This document shows positions 1-9,085 of a stretch of 64,000 nucleotides of DNA, piece after piece. Every line of letters begins with the position of its first letter. The stretch's first letter is position 1. Source of the stretch: Flagellimonas meishanensis (GTDB lineage Bacteria; Bacteroidota; Bacteroidia; Flavobacteriales; Flavobacteriaceae). Position numbers and translations under genes: made by a program. The notes under the pieces are model-generated. The model did not search any database. It was not told the origin of the DNA and saw only the letters and a list, made by a program, of their open reading frames with translations. Where the stretch lies: the NCBI RefSeq assembly GCF_019880545.1, contig NZ_JAINVW010000003.1:496001-560000 (forward strand). The letters run 5' to 3'.

Positions 1-2
1 TT

Positions 3-935
3 GATGATGGTGGTGGGCAAATCGGCGAGGATGAAGCAGGGGAAGATGGTGATGAAGGACAGGGTAGAGGAAAAATATCGATTACCGCTAAGTTGGAGCG
101 TGTGCTTAGGCAACGCGCCTTGGACCAGATTTTTGGAAAACTCAGGCGCAGTGGCTCGGGAAGTCACCGTACCGGAAAGTCCGGGAGGGGCGATGAACAT
201 ACCGGGGATTTTAGGGAGTATCGTTTTGGGGATACCTTGGAACATATTTCGATGACCGAAAGCCTAAAAAATGCCCAGATCAATCATGGAATAGGGGCAT
301 TTACTTTGGATGAAAACGATTTGGTCGTTGAGGATACAGATCATAAAGCCCAGATGAGCACCGTACTGATGATTGATATCAGCCACAGCATGATTCTGTA
401 TGGGGAAGATAGGATAACACCGGCAAAAAAGGTGGCCATGGCGCTTGCAGAACTCATTACCACGCGATATCCAAAAGATACTTTGGACATTTTGGTTTTC
501 GGAAACGATGCTTGGCCGATTCCCATAAAGGATTTACCGTATCTTAAAGTTGGACCATATCATACCAATACGGTAGCGGGCTTGCAATTGGCGATGGACA
601 TGCTACGGCGCAAAAGGAACACCAACAAGCAAATCTTTATGATCACTGATGGAAAACCTTCATGCATTCGGCTTCCCAATGGTGATTATTACAAAAATAG
701 CGTGGGATTGGATGATTATATCGTTGAAAAATGCTATACCATGGCACAACAGGCCAGAAAACTTCATATTCCCATCACCACGTTCATGATAGCACAGGAC
801 CCCTATCTAAAACAATTTGTGCGGGAATTTACACAAGCGAACAACGGAAAGGCAATTTATACCGGGCTTAATGGCTTGGGCGAGATGCTATTTGAGGATT
901 ACGAACAAAACAGAAGCAGAAGGATAAAAGGATAA
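3..935 (+). CDS. VWA-domain protein, 5' end outside window
   Basis: The reading frame is open from the first bases of the window, so the N-terminus lies upstream. The visible N-terminal part is rich in Asp, Glu and Gly. It is followed by a von Willebrand factor A domain with a metal-ion-dependent adhesion site (DISHS, starting at base 375) and a later ITDGKPS segment typical of the VWA fold. There is no signal peptide in the visible part. The stop is 7 bases before the start of an AAA+ ATPase gene. Paired VWA and MoxR/magnesium-chelatase-like ATPases are a known chaperone-like arrangement, in which the ATPase remodels a substrate that the VWA protein recruits. The substrate is not evident here. 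Confidence 0.85.
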   Translation, partial: DDGGGQIGEDEAGEDGDEGQGRGKISITAKLERVLRQRALDQIFGKLRRSGSGSHRTGKSGRGDEHTGDFREYRFGDTLEHISMTESLKNAQINHGIGAFTLDENDLVVEDTDHKAQMSTVLMIDISHSMILYGEDRITPAKKVAMALAELITTRYPKDTLDILVFGNDAWPIPIKDLPYLKVGPYHTNTVAGLQLAMDMLRRKRNTNKQIFMITDGKPSCIRLPNGDYYKNSVGLDDYIVEKCYTMAQQARKLHIPITTFMIAQDPYLKQFVREFTQANNGKAIYTGLNGLGEMLFEDYEQNRSRRIKG

Positions 936-942
936 AATATAT

Positions 943-2412
943 ATGGAATTGAATCATACCAAAATAAAGACCATTGCCGATTTGAAGGCCGCTGGATATG
1001 AGAGCAGGAGCATCAAAGATGAGCTCCGTGAAAACCTTTTGGAGAAGATTTCAAAAGGGGAAGAGGTCTTTCAGGGTGTTTGGGGTTATGAAAACTCCGT
1101 TGTGCCAGAATTGGAAAGGGCGATTCTTTCCAGGCACAACATCAACCTATTGGGATTGCGTGGACAGGCCAAAACCAGGTTGGCGCGATTGATGGTTGGA
1201 TTATTGGACGAATGGATGCCCATTGTGGCCGGGTCTGAAGTGCATGACGATCCATTGAAACCCATTTCACGGTATGCCATGGAATTGATCAAGGAGCAAG
1301 GGGATGGCACTCCCATTGTCTGGATTCATCGGAACGAACGTTTTTATGAAAAACTGGCTACCCCAGATGTGACTGTGGCAGACTTGATCGGCGATGTGGA
1401 CCCCATAAAAGCCGCCAATCTAAAGTTGTCCTATGCCGATGATCGCGTCATCCATTTTGGCATGATCCCAAGGGCCAACCGTTGCATCTTTGTAATCAAT
1501 GAGCTGCCAGACCTTCAAGCAAGAATTCAAGTGGCTCTTTTTAACATACTGCAGGAAGGGGACATACAAATACGCGGATTTAAGGTTCGATTGCCTTTGG
1601 ACCTTCAATTTGTGTTCACTGCAAACCCTGAGGACTATACCAACCGGGGAAGCATCGTAACTCCATTGAAAGATAGGATTGGGTCACAAATATTGACCCA
1701 TTATCCAGACAATGTGGAAATAGCCAAAAAAATCACCAAGCAGGAAGCCCGACTGGACCAGAGGCAATCCGATAAGATTTATGTGCCTGACATGACCATG
1801 GATTTATTGGAGCAGATAAGTTTTGAGGCCCGAAAGAGTGAATATGTGGATGCAAAAAGTGGGGTCAGTGCCCGAATGAGCATCACGGCTTTCGAAAACC
1901 TGCTGAGCACCGCCGAACGACGGGCGATAGTTACCCGGGACAATAAGACTACTGTCCGGCTAAGCGATTTTATGGGGGTTATCCCCTCAATTACCGGGAA
2001 GATTGAATTGGTATACGAAGGTGAGCAGGAGGGCGCCGGTTTTGTGGCGGAAACCTTGATTGAAGAGGCCGTTAAATCATTGTTCTCAAAATATTTTCCC
2101 AAGATAGACAAACTACAGCGCAAGGATGAGGAAACCGAATACGATGAACTAACCAGTTGGTTTTTTGAGGGAGAGGGATTTGAATTGCTGGATGACGACC
2201 CTGATGCGGATTACAGATCCAAGTTGGATTCCATCGGTCCGCTCGATCGGTTGTTGCGGAAGTATATGTCATCCCTGGCCAAAGAGGACTCTTATTTTAT
2301 AAAGGAGATGCTGTTATGGGGGCTAGTGGCCCATAAAAAGTTGAGCAAACAACGTTTTGTGCAAGGGTTTCAATTTAAGGATCTTTACGGAAGTTATATC
2401 CGAGGCCTATAG
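943..2412 (+). CDS. AAA+ ATPase, magnesium-chelatase/MoxR-like
   Basis: A 489-residue cytoplasmic ATPase, partner of the VWA gene 7 bases upstream. The P-loop is GLRGQAKTR at residues 71-79. The Walker B region reads CIFVINELPD at 181-190, with Asn where many AAA+ proteins have Asp before the catalytic Glu. A sensor-1-like FVFTANPED follows near residue 223. The C-terminal third is an acidic helical region that probably binds the partner. By analogy with MoxR and BchI/BchD pairs it probably acts as a remodelling ATPase on a target selected by the VWA protein. Its exact client is unknown. The ATG at 943 gives the usual short spacing to the preceding stop. Confidence 0.85.
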   Translation: MELNHTKIKTIADLKAAGYESRSIKDELRENLLEKISKGEEVFQGVWGYENSVVPELERAILSRHNINLLGLRGQAKTRLARLMVGLLDEWMPIVAGSEVHDDPLKPISRYAMELIKEQGDGTPIVWIHRNERFYEKLATPDVTVADLIGDVDPIKAANLKLSYADDRVIHFGMIPRANRCIFVINELPDLQARIQVALFNILQEGDIQIRGFKVRLPLDLQFVFTANPEDYTNRGSIVTPLKDRIGSQILTHYPDNVEIAKKITKQEARLDQRQSDKIYVPDMTMDLLEQISFEARKSEYVDAKSGVSARMSITAFENLLSTAERRAIVTRDNKTTVRLSDFMGVIPSITGKIELVYEGEQEGAGFVAETLIEEAVKSLFSKYFPKIDKLQRKDEETEYDELTSWFFEGEGFELLDDDPDADYRSKLDSIGPLDRLLRKYMSSLAKEDSYFIKEMLLWGLVAHKKLSKQRFVQGFQFKDLYGSYIRGL

Positions 2413-2423
2413 CGAAAGAAGGC

Positions 2424-2906
2424 TTAGTGCCAGATATTGAGATTATCGTTGTAATTCTCAAAATTATAGGTGCCTATATATTTTTTTCGTTGCCAAAATG
2501 AAAACATCGTCAGCATGGGCAACAGGCTGTGGAGAACCAACGTAATTGTGGCCACCGGTTTGAAGGTTGGCGGCACCACATGCTCGGAAAAATCACGGTA
2601 GGAACCCAATACCAGAAAACTATCATATATCTTGAAGAGATAGATTATCATCAAAACGTACAGTACATACTCCAGATTCCGCATTTTGGGATCGGGAAGC
2701 TCAATCTCCGTAATCTTGAACCAAACCACGTAGAGGTATAAAAAATGGATCAAGCTAAGAAGGGGAAAAATGTAGTTATCCAACTTAAGAAAATAGAACC
2801 TGTTGGTGTATATGCCATAGAAATCCAAAACAATCAATGCGACCAGTATCAGTGCCGTTAAAAAAACATTTCTCTTCCAGTTCAGGATGTCGTTAAGTAG
2901 GCTCAT
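2424..2906 (-). CDS. Small integral membrane protein, unknown function
   Basis: A 160-residue protein with about four hydrophobic helices (near residues 15-32, 42-62, 80-100 and 115-135) and no recognisable catalytic motif. The N-terminus (MSLLNDILNWKRN) is short and basic, then enters the first helix. The gene converges on the AAA+ gene, with 11 bases between the stops. I do not recognise a family; it resembles small unannotated inner-membrane proteins common in flavobacteria. It has no obvious operon partner, since the next minus-strand gene (DUF418) ends about 130 bases upstream of its start. Confidence 0.7.
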   Translation of the reverse strand: MSLLNDILNWKRNVFLTALILVALIVLDFYGIYTNRFYFLKLDNYIFPLLSLIHFLYLYVVWFKITEIELPDPKMRNLEYVLYVLMIIYLFKIYDSFLVLGSYRDFSEHVVPPTFKPVATITLVLHSLLPMLTMFSFWQRKKYIGTYNFENYNDNLNIWH

Positions 2907-3035
2907 TTGTAGTATTTTTCCTTATTTGGGATTAAAAAACACTTAAATAACGGTATATTTTTACAGTTTATTTTCAATAAATCGATGAAAACCCAACAAT
3001 GTTGGATAAGCAGGAATTTGTGTTGTGAAAATGTA

Positions 3036-4259
3036 TCAACCTTCTTTTTTAAGGGGAAAAGCTTTTAAAAATGTTGCACTCCTCCATAGCCACTCAATAG
3101 GCCCATAACGGAATCTTTCCAACCACCATTTGCTCAGAAACATTTGCACGGCCACAAGGATTATGGCCAACCCAAAGGTATAGATATTACGTAGTTCCCC
3201 AATAAGTCCCAAGCCCCATCCAAAAAGCAGAAAAGTACCTACCACACTTTGAAAAAAGTAGTTCGTCAATGCCATTTTACCATAAGGCGCAAAGCGAGAC
3301 AGCCATTTTTGGGGCTTGGTTTTCTTGTAAAGAATCACAAAAACACTGATGAATAGGAAAGTCATGGCCACATTGTTCAAGTCGTAAGCCGTAAGTCCAA
3401 GCATGGCCAGCCAATTATCAAACTTCACATCGGGTCCCATACTGCCAAAGATGACGGCCATTGCCACTCCAGAGAGCAAGAATAGCACCAAGGACCATAT
3501 CCAGGTTTGCTTTATCAGTTTTTTGTGTTCTTTGTAGTTTTTGAAAAATCCCATTCTACCCACATATAGGCCCAACAGGAAAAATCCAAATGTGAGATAG
3601 CCACGGCCAAAAATGGCAAACTGAAAGTCCATCTTATTGAGATGGCTCATCCATGCGTTTACTGAAAAAACATCAATTAAACTTCCATTCTTTATTGTTT
3701 CGTAGTAGGCCATCACCGCAGGATCGTCACCCGAAATACTCAAGTTTCCAAAGAGGCTGTCCCCTTGGGTAAAGGCAAACACAACATAACGTCCCAATCC
3801 TAGGAACAATAACGCTGAAAACAATAGGACCCAGGGATTTTTTACTTTATAAAATGGAATCAAAAATATTCCTAGAAGGGCGTAAATGGTGAGAATGTCA
3901 CCCGCGTAAAAAAGACTGTGCGCATATCCGATAAGCAATAACAGCACTAATCTCCAGAGAAACCGACCTCCAAAATAGGCACCTTTTTGGGCCGCATTAT
4001 CCATTTGTATAAAAAAACTGAGGCCAAAAAGAAAGGAAAAGAGTGCAAAAAACTTCCCTCGGAAAAAGAACCCGATAAAAACATCCACAATGGTATCGGG
4101 AATTCCTTGATGCACCGCTTCTGTAAAAGCAGTGGGAGGCGGACCCCCGATGTAATTCTCAACTAGGTGCACGAGTACTATCCCTGCAAGGGAAAAACCC
4201 CTCAGAGCATCTATGATTTCAATTCTCTCTTTGACGGCAGGCGGGTTAGTGGCGGTCAT
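3036..4259 (-). CDS. DUF418-family membrane protein
   Basis: A 407-residue polytopic inner-membrane protein with roughly ten predicted helices. The N-terminus EIIDALRGFSLAGIVLVH (near residues 13-30) is the typical opening of the DUF418/YeiB family, related to heparan-alpha-glucosaminide acetyltransferase-type membrane proteins. The C-terminal DUF418 part includes an FAPYGKMALTNYFFQS stretch and ends in a conserved WLWR segment. The family is thought to take part in transport or acylation at the membrane, but no substrate is established. It stands alone on the minus strand, with an intergenic region of about 140 bases shared with the divergent hydrolase pair. Confidence 0.85.
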   Translation of the reverse strand: MTATNPPAVKERIEIIDALRGFSLAGIVLVHLVENYIGGPPPTAFTEAVHQGIPDTIVDVFIGFFFRGKFFALFSFLFGLSFFIQMDNAAQKGAYFGGRFLWRLVLLLLIGYAHSLFYAGDILTIYALLGIFLIPFYKVKNPWVLLFSALLFLGLGRYVVFAFTQGDSLFGNLSISGDDPAVMAYYETIKNGSLIDVFSVNAWMSHLNKMDFQFAIFGRGYLTFGFFLLGLYVGRMGFFKNYKEHKKLIKQTWIWSLVLFLLSGVAMAVIFGSMGPDVKFDNWLAMLGLTAYDLNNVAMTFLFISVFVILYKKTKPQKWLSRFAPYGKMALTNYFFQSVVGTFLLFGWGLGLIGELRNIYTFGLAIILVAVQMFLSKWWLERFRYGPIEWLWRSATFLKAFPLKKEG

Positions 4260-4400
4260 TTTTGTTTTTTTGATTGATGATTATGTTCTATAGGACTAAA
4301 GTGTTGTTAAACTGTTACAGTATTGGGTCATTTAATGGATTCATCAGATCGCAATATATGATATCTGTATTTTTCGTAATTTGGATCAAACACCTTTTGT

Positions 4401-5276
4401 ATGCCAAATTGGCTCTATATTTTGATTATTGTACTCGGGGGCTACATTTTGATCAGTGTTTTGCTCTATTTCCTTCAGGATTACTTTTTGTTCAAACCCG
4501 AGAAACTTCCCAAGGATTTTCAATTTTACTATGACAACCAAGAGACCGAGGAGTATAACGTGGAAACGCGGGATGGTGCCGTAATAAATGGGCTCAGATT
4601 CCGGTCCAAAAACCCTAAAGGTGTGGTTTTCTATTTAAAGGGAAATTCTAAAAGTATAAAAGGCTGGGGCAAATTTGCCGTGGATTTTACCCGGCACGGA
4701 TATGATGTGATCATGGTTGATTACCGGGGTTTTGGTAAAAGTACGGGAAGAAGGACGCAAAAGGCCGTAAAACGGGATATGCAGCTCATTTACAACAAGT
4801 TAAAGGAAAAGGTAGACGAAAGATACATCATACTGTATGGGCGCTCCATGGGTTCGGGGTTTGCCGCTAAGCTCGCCTCAATGAACGACCCAAGAATGCT
4901 CATTTTGGATGCTCCCTACTATAGTTTAAGCAAGGTTGCCAAAAAGTTTATCCCATTCATGCCCCTTTCCATACTGATAAAATTCCCCATGCCCACTTAC
5001 AAATGGCTGAAATACGTCAATTGCCCCATACACATCATACATGGCACGGATGACCGATTGATTCCATATAAAACGAGTGTCAAACTATCCAAAATAAGAC
5101 CGGAACTTACAAAGCTTTATACCGTAATAGGAGGAGGGCACAAGAATTTGAACAATTTTGAATCGTACCATGAAATGCTTGAAAAGATTGTGACCAGCAA
5201 ACCACAAAAAGTGAATTTGGAAGGTTCCAGCATCCATGTGAAACATTCATCAAAAAGGGCCAATGCGAAGGCTTAA
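4401..5276 (+). CDS. Alpha/beta hydrolase, membrane-anchored (first of tandem pair)
   Basis: A 291-residue BEM46/ABHD13-type alpha/beta hydrolase with one N-terminal transmembrane helix (residues 4-25). The nucleophile is Ser149 in GRSMGSG; the probable acid is Asp217 or Asp218 (HGTDD) and the base His247 (GGGHKNL). The stretch that normally reads HGN in this family, which shapes the oxyanion hole, is KGN at residues 80-82. The gene overlaps the next hydrolase by 14 bases, so the two are translationally linked paralogues from a duplication. It is probably an esterase or lipase-like enzyme at the inner membrane; the substrate is unknown. Confidence 0.85.
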   Translation: MPNWLYILIIVLGGYILISVLLYFLQDYFLFKPEKLPKDFQFYYDNQETEEYNVETRDGAVINGLRFRSKNPKGVVFYLKGNSKSIKGWGKFAVDFTRHGYDVIMVDYRGFGKSTGRRTQKAVKRDMQLIYNKLKEKVDERYIILYGRSMGSGFAAKLASMNDPRMLILDAPYYSLSKVAKKFIPFMPLSILIKFPMPTYKWLKYVNCPIHIIHGTDDRLIPYKTSVKLSKIRPELTKLYTVIGGGHKNLNNFESYHEMLEKIVTSKPQKVNLEGSSIHVKHSSKRANAKA

Positions 5277-6060
5277 AAGCGTATTGTTCCTGGCATTGTC
5301 CCTATTGCTGTTAACTACTGTTATGCTATATTTTTTACAAGAAAAGCTCATTTTCATTCCTACCAAGCTCTCCGAGAACCATACTTTTTCGTTCCAACAG
5401 CCCTTTACGGAATTCTTTTTGGAGGCCACTGATGGGGCCAGACTGAATGCCTTGCATTTTTATACGGATGAACCCAGGGGATTGATCCTTTATTTTCATG
5501 GGAATGCCGGAGACCTTTCCAGATGGGGCGAAATTGTTTCGCCATTTACAAGTTTTGGGTATGATGTGGTGATCATGGATTACAGGGGTTATGGCAAGAG
5601 CACTGGTAAGCGCAGTGAAAAAGCACTTTACAATGATGCGCAACTTTTCTACGATTGGGCATTGGAGCATTTTGAGGAAGATGAGATTTTGGTTTATGGC
5701 CGTTCGCTTGGGGCCAGCATAGCAACGCATTTGACCTCTAACAACAATCCAAGCAAACTCATTTTGGAGACACCCTTTTACAGTTTGATGGACGTGGCGG
5801 AGGACCGATTTGGATTTTTGCCCCTAAAAACCATTCTTAACTATAAGATGAATTCCTTCGAATTCATGCAACGGGTAAAATGTCCGGTCTACATATTCCA
5901 TGGCACGATAGACCAAGTTGTTTCCCATGCATCCGGCAAAAAATTGTTTGAATCAATTCCCCACGATAAAAAAAGGATGTTCAGCATCGAGAATGGTACG
6001 CACAACGACCTAGGCGAGTTCGATGCCTATTGGAAAGGAATTGAAAGCATTCTGGATTAA
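5263..6060 (+). CDS. Alpha/beta hydrolase, membrane-anchored (second of tandem pair)
   Basis: A 265-residue paralogue of the preceding gene, overlapping it by 14 bases. It has an N-terminal membrane helix (about residues 5-24), a canonical HGN motif at 79-81, nucleophile Ser148 in GRSLGAS, probable acid Asp217 (HGTIDQ) and base His247 (NGTHNDL). Both paralogues share the sequence DYRG[FY]GKSTG. It therefore looks like a fully competent BEM46-type hydrolase, while the first copy has an altered oxyanion region. The stop abuts the convergent cysM stop with no bases between. Confidence 0.88.
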   Translation: MRRLKSVLFLALSLLLLTTVMLYFLQEKLIFIPTKLSENHTFSFQQPFTEFFLEATDGARLNALHFYTDEPRGLILYFHGNAGDLSRWGEIVSPFTSFGYDVVIMDYRGYGKSTGKRSEKALYNDAQLFYDWALEHFEEDEILVYGRSLGASIATHLTSNNNPSKLILETPFYSLMDVAEDRFGFLPLKTILNYKMNSFEFMQRVKCPVYIFHGTIDQVVSHASGKKLFESIPHDKKRMFSIENGTHNDLGEFDAYWKGIESILD

Positions 6061-6945
6061 TCAATCGAACAAATCCGAGGACAAATAGCGGTCCCCACGG
6101 TCGCAGACAATGGAAACGATGGTTCCGCTATCCAGTGTGGCCGCAAGTCTAAGCGCAACCACAGCAGCCCCGCCACTGCTAACTCCGGCAAAGATTCCTT
6201 CTTCCTTCGCCAAGCTACGGGCCATGGCCTCGGCCTCTTCCTGGCTCACTTCCATGACAGTGTCCACCTTGTTCTGGTCAAAAATTCTAGGGAGATATTC
6301 CTCTGGCCATTTTCTAATACCAGGAATTCGGGATTCATCGGTCGGCTGTACTCCAATAATCTGGATATTTCCGTTCCTTTCCTTTAAATAGGTTGAAGTG
6401 CCCATAATAGTGCCCGTTGTGCCCATACTGGAAACAAAATGGGTGATGGCCCCATTGGTATCCTTCCATATTTCAGGTCCGGTGGTCTTGTAGTGTGCCC
6501 TCCAATTATCATCATTGCCAAACTGGTCAATCATGCGATATCCCTCATTTTTTACCTTGGCTTCGGCATAGTCACGAGCACCCTCAATGCCAATATCCGA
6601 AGAGGTCAGGGTTACCTTTGCGCCGTAGGCGCGCATGGTCTGCACCCGCTCTTTGGTAGAATTTTCGGGCATCACCAATTCTATATCCAAACCATAGATT
6701 CCGGCAATCATGGCCAGCGCAATGCCTGTATTGCCACTTGTGGCTTCTATCAATTTGGTCGATGGTCCAATCTCACCCCGATCCAATGCACATTTTATCA
6801 TATTATAAGCGGGCCGGTCCTTTACACTGCCTCCCGGATTCTGACCTTCCAACTTAAAAAAAAGCTTCACATTCGGGTTGGTGTTCAAAACCTTGGAAAC
6901 CACAAGAGGGGTGTTTCCAATTAAATCAAGAATGGCTTTAGACAT
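6061..6945 (-). CDS. cysM: Cysteine synthase (O-acetylserine sulfhydrylase B type)
   Basis: A 294-residue PLP enzyme that makes cysteine from O-acetylserine and sulfide. The PLP lysine is Lys42 in SVKDRPA; the substrate loop TSGNTG is at residues 69-74, and the phosphate-binding region GTTGTIMG and the C-terminal GVSSGGA are both present. The RIPGIRKWPEEYLP segment is typical of CysM rather than CysK. The gene overlaps the serine acetyltransferase gene upstream by 8 bases, so substrate synthesis and use are coupled in one short operon. The length is normal for CysM. Confidence 0.95.
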   Translation of the reverse strand: MSKAILDLIGNTPLVVSKVLNTNPNVKLFFKLEGQNPGGSVKDRPAYNMIKCALDRGEIGPSTKLIEATSGNTGIALAMIAGIYGLDIELVMPENSTKERVQTMRAYGAKVTLTSSDIGIEGARDYAEAKVKNEGYRMIDQFGNDDNWRAHYKTTGPEIWKDTNGAITHFVSSMGTTGTIMGTSTYLKERNGNIQIIGVQPTDESRIPGIRKWPEEYLPRIFDQNKVDTVMEVSQEEAEAMARSLAKEEGIFAGVSSGGAAVVALRLAATLDSGTIVSIVCDRGDRYLSSDLFD

Positions 6946-7732
6946 TGCTTGGCGCTGTTTTTATTTTGATTTCTGGCGTATGGAACACCGTGGAGTTCGG
7001 TGGAACCGAAGCTGTTATCCAGGCATTTCCACCAATTACGGAGTTTTCCCCAATCACGGTATCACCTCCAAGGATTGTGGCGTTGGCATAGATGGTGACA
7101 TTGGACATAATGGTGGGGTGTCTTTTGGTTTTTTGAAGGTTCTTGGCCACGTAAAGGGCCCCCAAGGTTACTCCTTGATATATTTTCACATGATCGTGGA
7201 TTATGGCCGTTTCACCAATTACAACTCCGGTGGCATGGTCAATGAAAAATGATTTTCCAATGGTCGCTCCTGGGTTTATGTCCACACCTGTTTGCCTATG
7301 CGCATATTCCGTCATTAATCGCGGCACCAATGGAAATCCATGCACATAAAGCTCGTGGGCCAACCGATAGATGGCAATGGCATAAAAACCTGGATAGGCC
7401 ATATAGATTTCCTGTATGGATAAGGATGCTGGGTCGCAATCCAGAATGGCCTCGGCATCCAAATTGAGTTTTTCCAAAATCCCGGGCAAACCTGAAATAT
7501 AATTCTCCCAGACCTTGGCACAAGGTTTCTCAAGCTCCCAGCATGCCAGATCGGTCAAACGGGAAAACTTGGTCTCAAGGATGTCCAAATTTTCAGCGAC
7601 CTGGGTGTTCACGTCAAAGAGCGTGTAGAACAGCAAATTGGTGAAGGCTTCGGTTTCTTCCTTAAGCCTATAGTCCAAATAGGGTTGTTTTTTATGCCTA
7701 TTGAGTTCTTCGATGATTTTTTCTTTGTCCAT
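6938..7732 (-). CDS. cysE: Serine O-acetyltransferase
   Basis: A 264-residue enzyme that acetylates serine with acetyl-CoA, supplying CysM immediately downstream (8-base overlap). The N-terminal half is helical. The C-terminal half is a left-handed beta-helix of hexapeptide repeats, with the SAT signature regions DINPGATIGKSFFIDHATG and VVIGETA, then GVTLGA. The frame extends 30 bases further upstream to a TTG codon. I chose the ATG at 7732 (MDKEKII) because ATG is commoner and the extra residues add no domain. It resembles the EpsC-type SAT frequent in Bacteroidota. Confidence 0.92.
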   Translation of the reverse strand: MDKEKIIEELNRHKKQPYLDYRLKEETEAFTNLLFYTLFDVNTQVAENLDILETKFSRLTDLACWELEKPCAKVWENYISGLPGILEKLNLDAEAILDCDPASLSIQEIYMAYPGFYAIAIYRLAHELYVHGFPLVPRLMTEYAHRQTGVDINPGATIGKSFFIDHATGVVIGETAIIHDHVKIYQGVTLGALYVAKNLQKTKRHPTIMSNVTIYANATILGGDTVIGENSVIGGNAWITASVPPNSTVFHTPEIKIKTAPSNV

Positions 7733-7828
7733 ACCTTCAATTAGAATCTTAAAATTACCCAAAACCTTTCCGGTCGCCCAAGTAAATGACTAACTTTAGC
7801 TTAAAAATAACACATCAACAGAAGTATT

Positions 7829-8509
7829 GTGGACCATATAACAATTTCCAAAGCCACTTTCGATTTTTTAAAGGATTTAGGTCAAAACAACAATAAGGAT
7901 TGGTTTGAAAATAACAAGGACGCCTTCAAAAAACATCAAAAAGCGGTGAAGTCCTTTTTTGAAACGGTCAAGAATCGTTTGGGCCAACATGACGATATTG
8001 AAAAAATGAAGATGTTCCGCATTTATAGGGATGTTCGCTTTTCAAAGGATAAAACGCCCTATAAAACCCATTTGGCCGCATCGTTTTCAAGACTGGGTGC
8101 GCATTTGCGTGGTGGATATTACCTGCATTTTACCCCTGGGGGAAGTTTCATGGCCGCAGGTTTTTGGGAACCGAACAAGGAGGACTTGTTCAGAATCCGA
8201 AAAGAATTGGAAATGGACGCCTCTGAATTTGAATCCGTTATCCAACAGCCGGAACTGAAGAAATATTGGGGCGAACTTCAGGGCGAGGAGGTCAAAACGG
8301 CCCCAAAGGGTTTTGACAAAACGCACAAAAACATAGACCTTATTCGAAAAAAGCAGTTCATTTTTGTGCGCAATTTCTCCGATAAGGAAGTTTTCGCTGC
8401 CGATTTTCTACAAGAGGTTGACAGCTCTTTCAAGGCAATACGGCCTTATTTCGACCTGATGAGCGAGATATTGACCACCAATTTGAACGGGGAGTCCCTT
8501 TTAAACTAA
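7829..8509 (+). CDS. DUF2461 (TIGR02453-type) protein
   Basis: A 226-residue cytoplasmic protein of the DUF2461 family, recognised from the N-terminal TFDFLKDLGQNNNKDWF, the central FRIYRDVRFSKDKTPYKTH and the GGYYLHF segment. No enzymatic activity is established for the family. The likely start is GTG at 7829. A weak -7-like sequence, TAACTTTA at 7791-7798, lies 30 bases before it. The 3' end overlaps the convergent hypothetical gene by 9 bases. It is monocistronic as far as the sequence shows. Confidence 0.88.
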   Translation: MDHITISKATFDFLKDLGQNNNKDWFENNKDAFKKHQKAVKSFFETVKNRLGQHDDIEKMKMFRIYRDVRFSKDKTPYKTHLAASFSRLGAHLRGGYYLHFTPGGSFMAAGFWEPNKEDLFRIRKELEMDASEFESVIQQPELKKYWGELQGEEVKTAPKGFDKTHKNIDLIRKKQFIFVRNFSDKEVFAADFLQEVDSSFKAIRPYFDLMSEILTTNLNGESLLN

Positions 8510-8911
8510 AATGGCCCTGTCGTCCAATAGTTGTACATGATCTTTCAATCGTTCGATCACCATGTTCATCATACGCTTGTTTAGGGCTGAACTGTTCTGG
8601 ATGTAAGTTCGATATTCTTCAATGGCAAATTGCCCTATGATCATTCCCTTCAAAGAGTTCCTAAACTTGATGTCCTTTTGGATGGCGTGTTCTATATATG
8701 CCAGCTTTTTCTCTAGGGACAGCTCATAAAAATACCCCTTGTGTTTATTGATGTAATTTTTGAAGGCCTCGATGAGCAGTTCATTTTGCAGTTTGATGAC
8801 GGGTCGAAGGGTTTGGTTCTGAAATCGCTCGTCCAAACTCATGTCATTGTGGAGCAGAGCTTGTTTCACTTCCGGACGAAGGTCCAAAAGACTCTTGGAT
8901 CGTGAATCCAT
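8501..8911 (-). CDS. Conserved flavobacterial hypothetical protein
   Basis: A 136-residue, mostly helical cytoplasmic protein with no signal peptide and no membrane segment. It has recognisable blocks LRPEVKQ, FQNQTLRP, IQKDIKFRN and SSALNKRM. From memory, similar proteins in flavobacteria sometimes carry the annotation glyoxalase, but I see none of the glyoxalase metal ligands, so I do not adopt that name. It converges with the DUF2461 gene and overlaps it by 9 bases. The ATG at 8911 is the only good start. Confidence 0.75.
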   Translation of the reverse strand: MDSRSKSLLDLRPEVKQALLHNDMSLDERFQNQTLRPVIKLQNELLIEAFKNYINKHKGYFYELSLEKKLAYIEHAIQKDIKFRNSLKGMIIGQFAIEEYRTYIQNSSALNKRMMNMVIERLKDHVQLLDDRAILV

Positions 8912-9085
8912 GATTGAAAGTTTTAATAAAATTAAGCAAACAGGGAAAGGGGGATTTCAACAAATTTGATAGTTTTCCACGATGTTATGAACAGGCGTGT
9001 GGACTTCATCCTGGTTACGACGAGAAATACATCCTAATAATTTGAGTATTTTTAGTGGGAATGAATTCGAAACCATCAACCATTG

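Noticed and set aside
8501..8911. Glyoxalase annotation for the 136-residue protein
   Set aside because: None of the His/Glu metal ligands or beta-alpha-beta pattern of glyoxalase I is visible.
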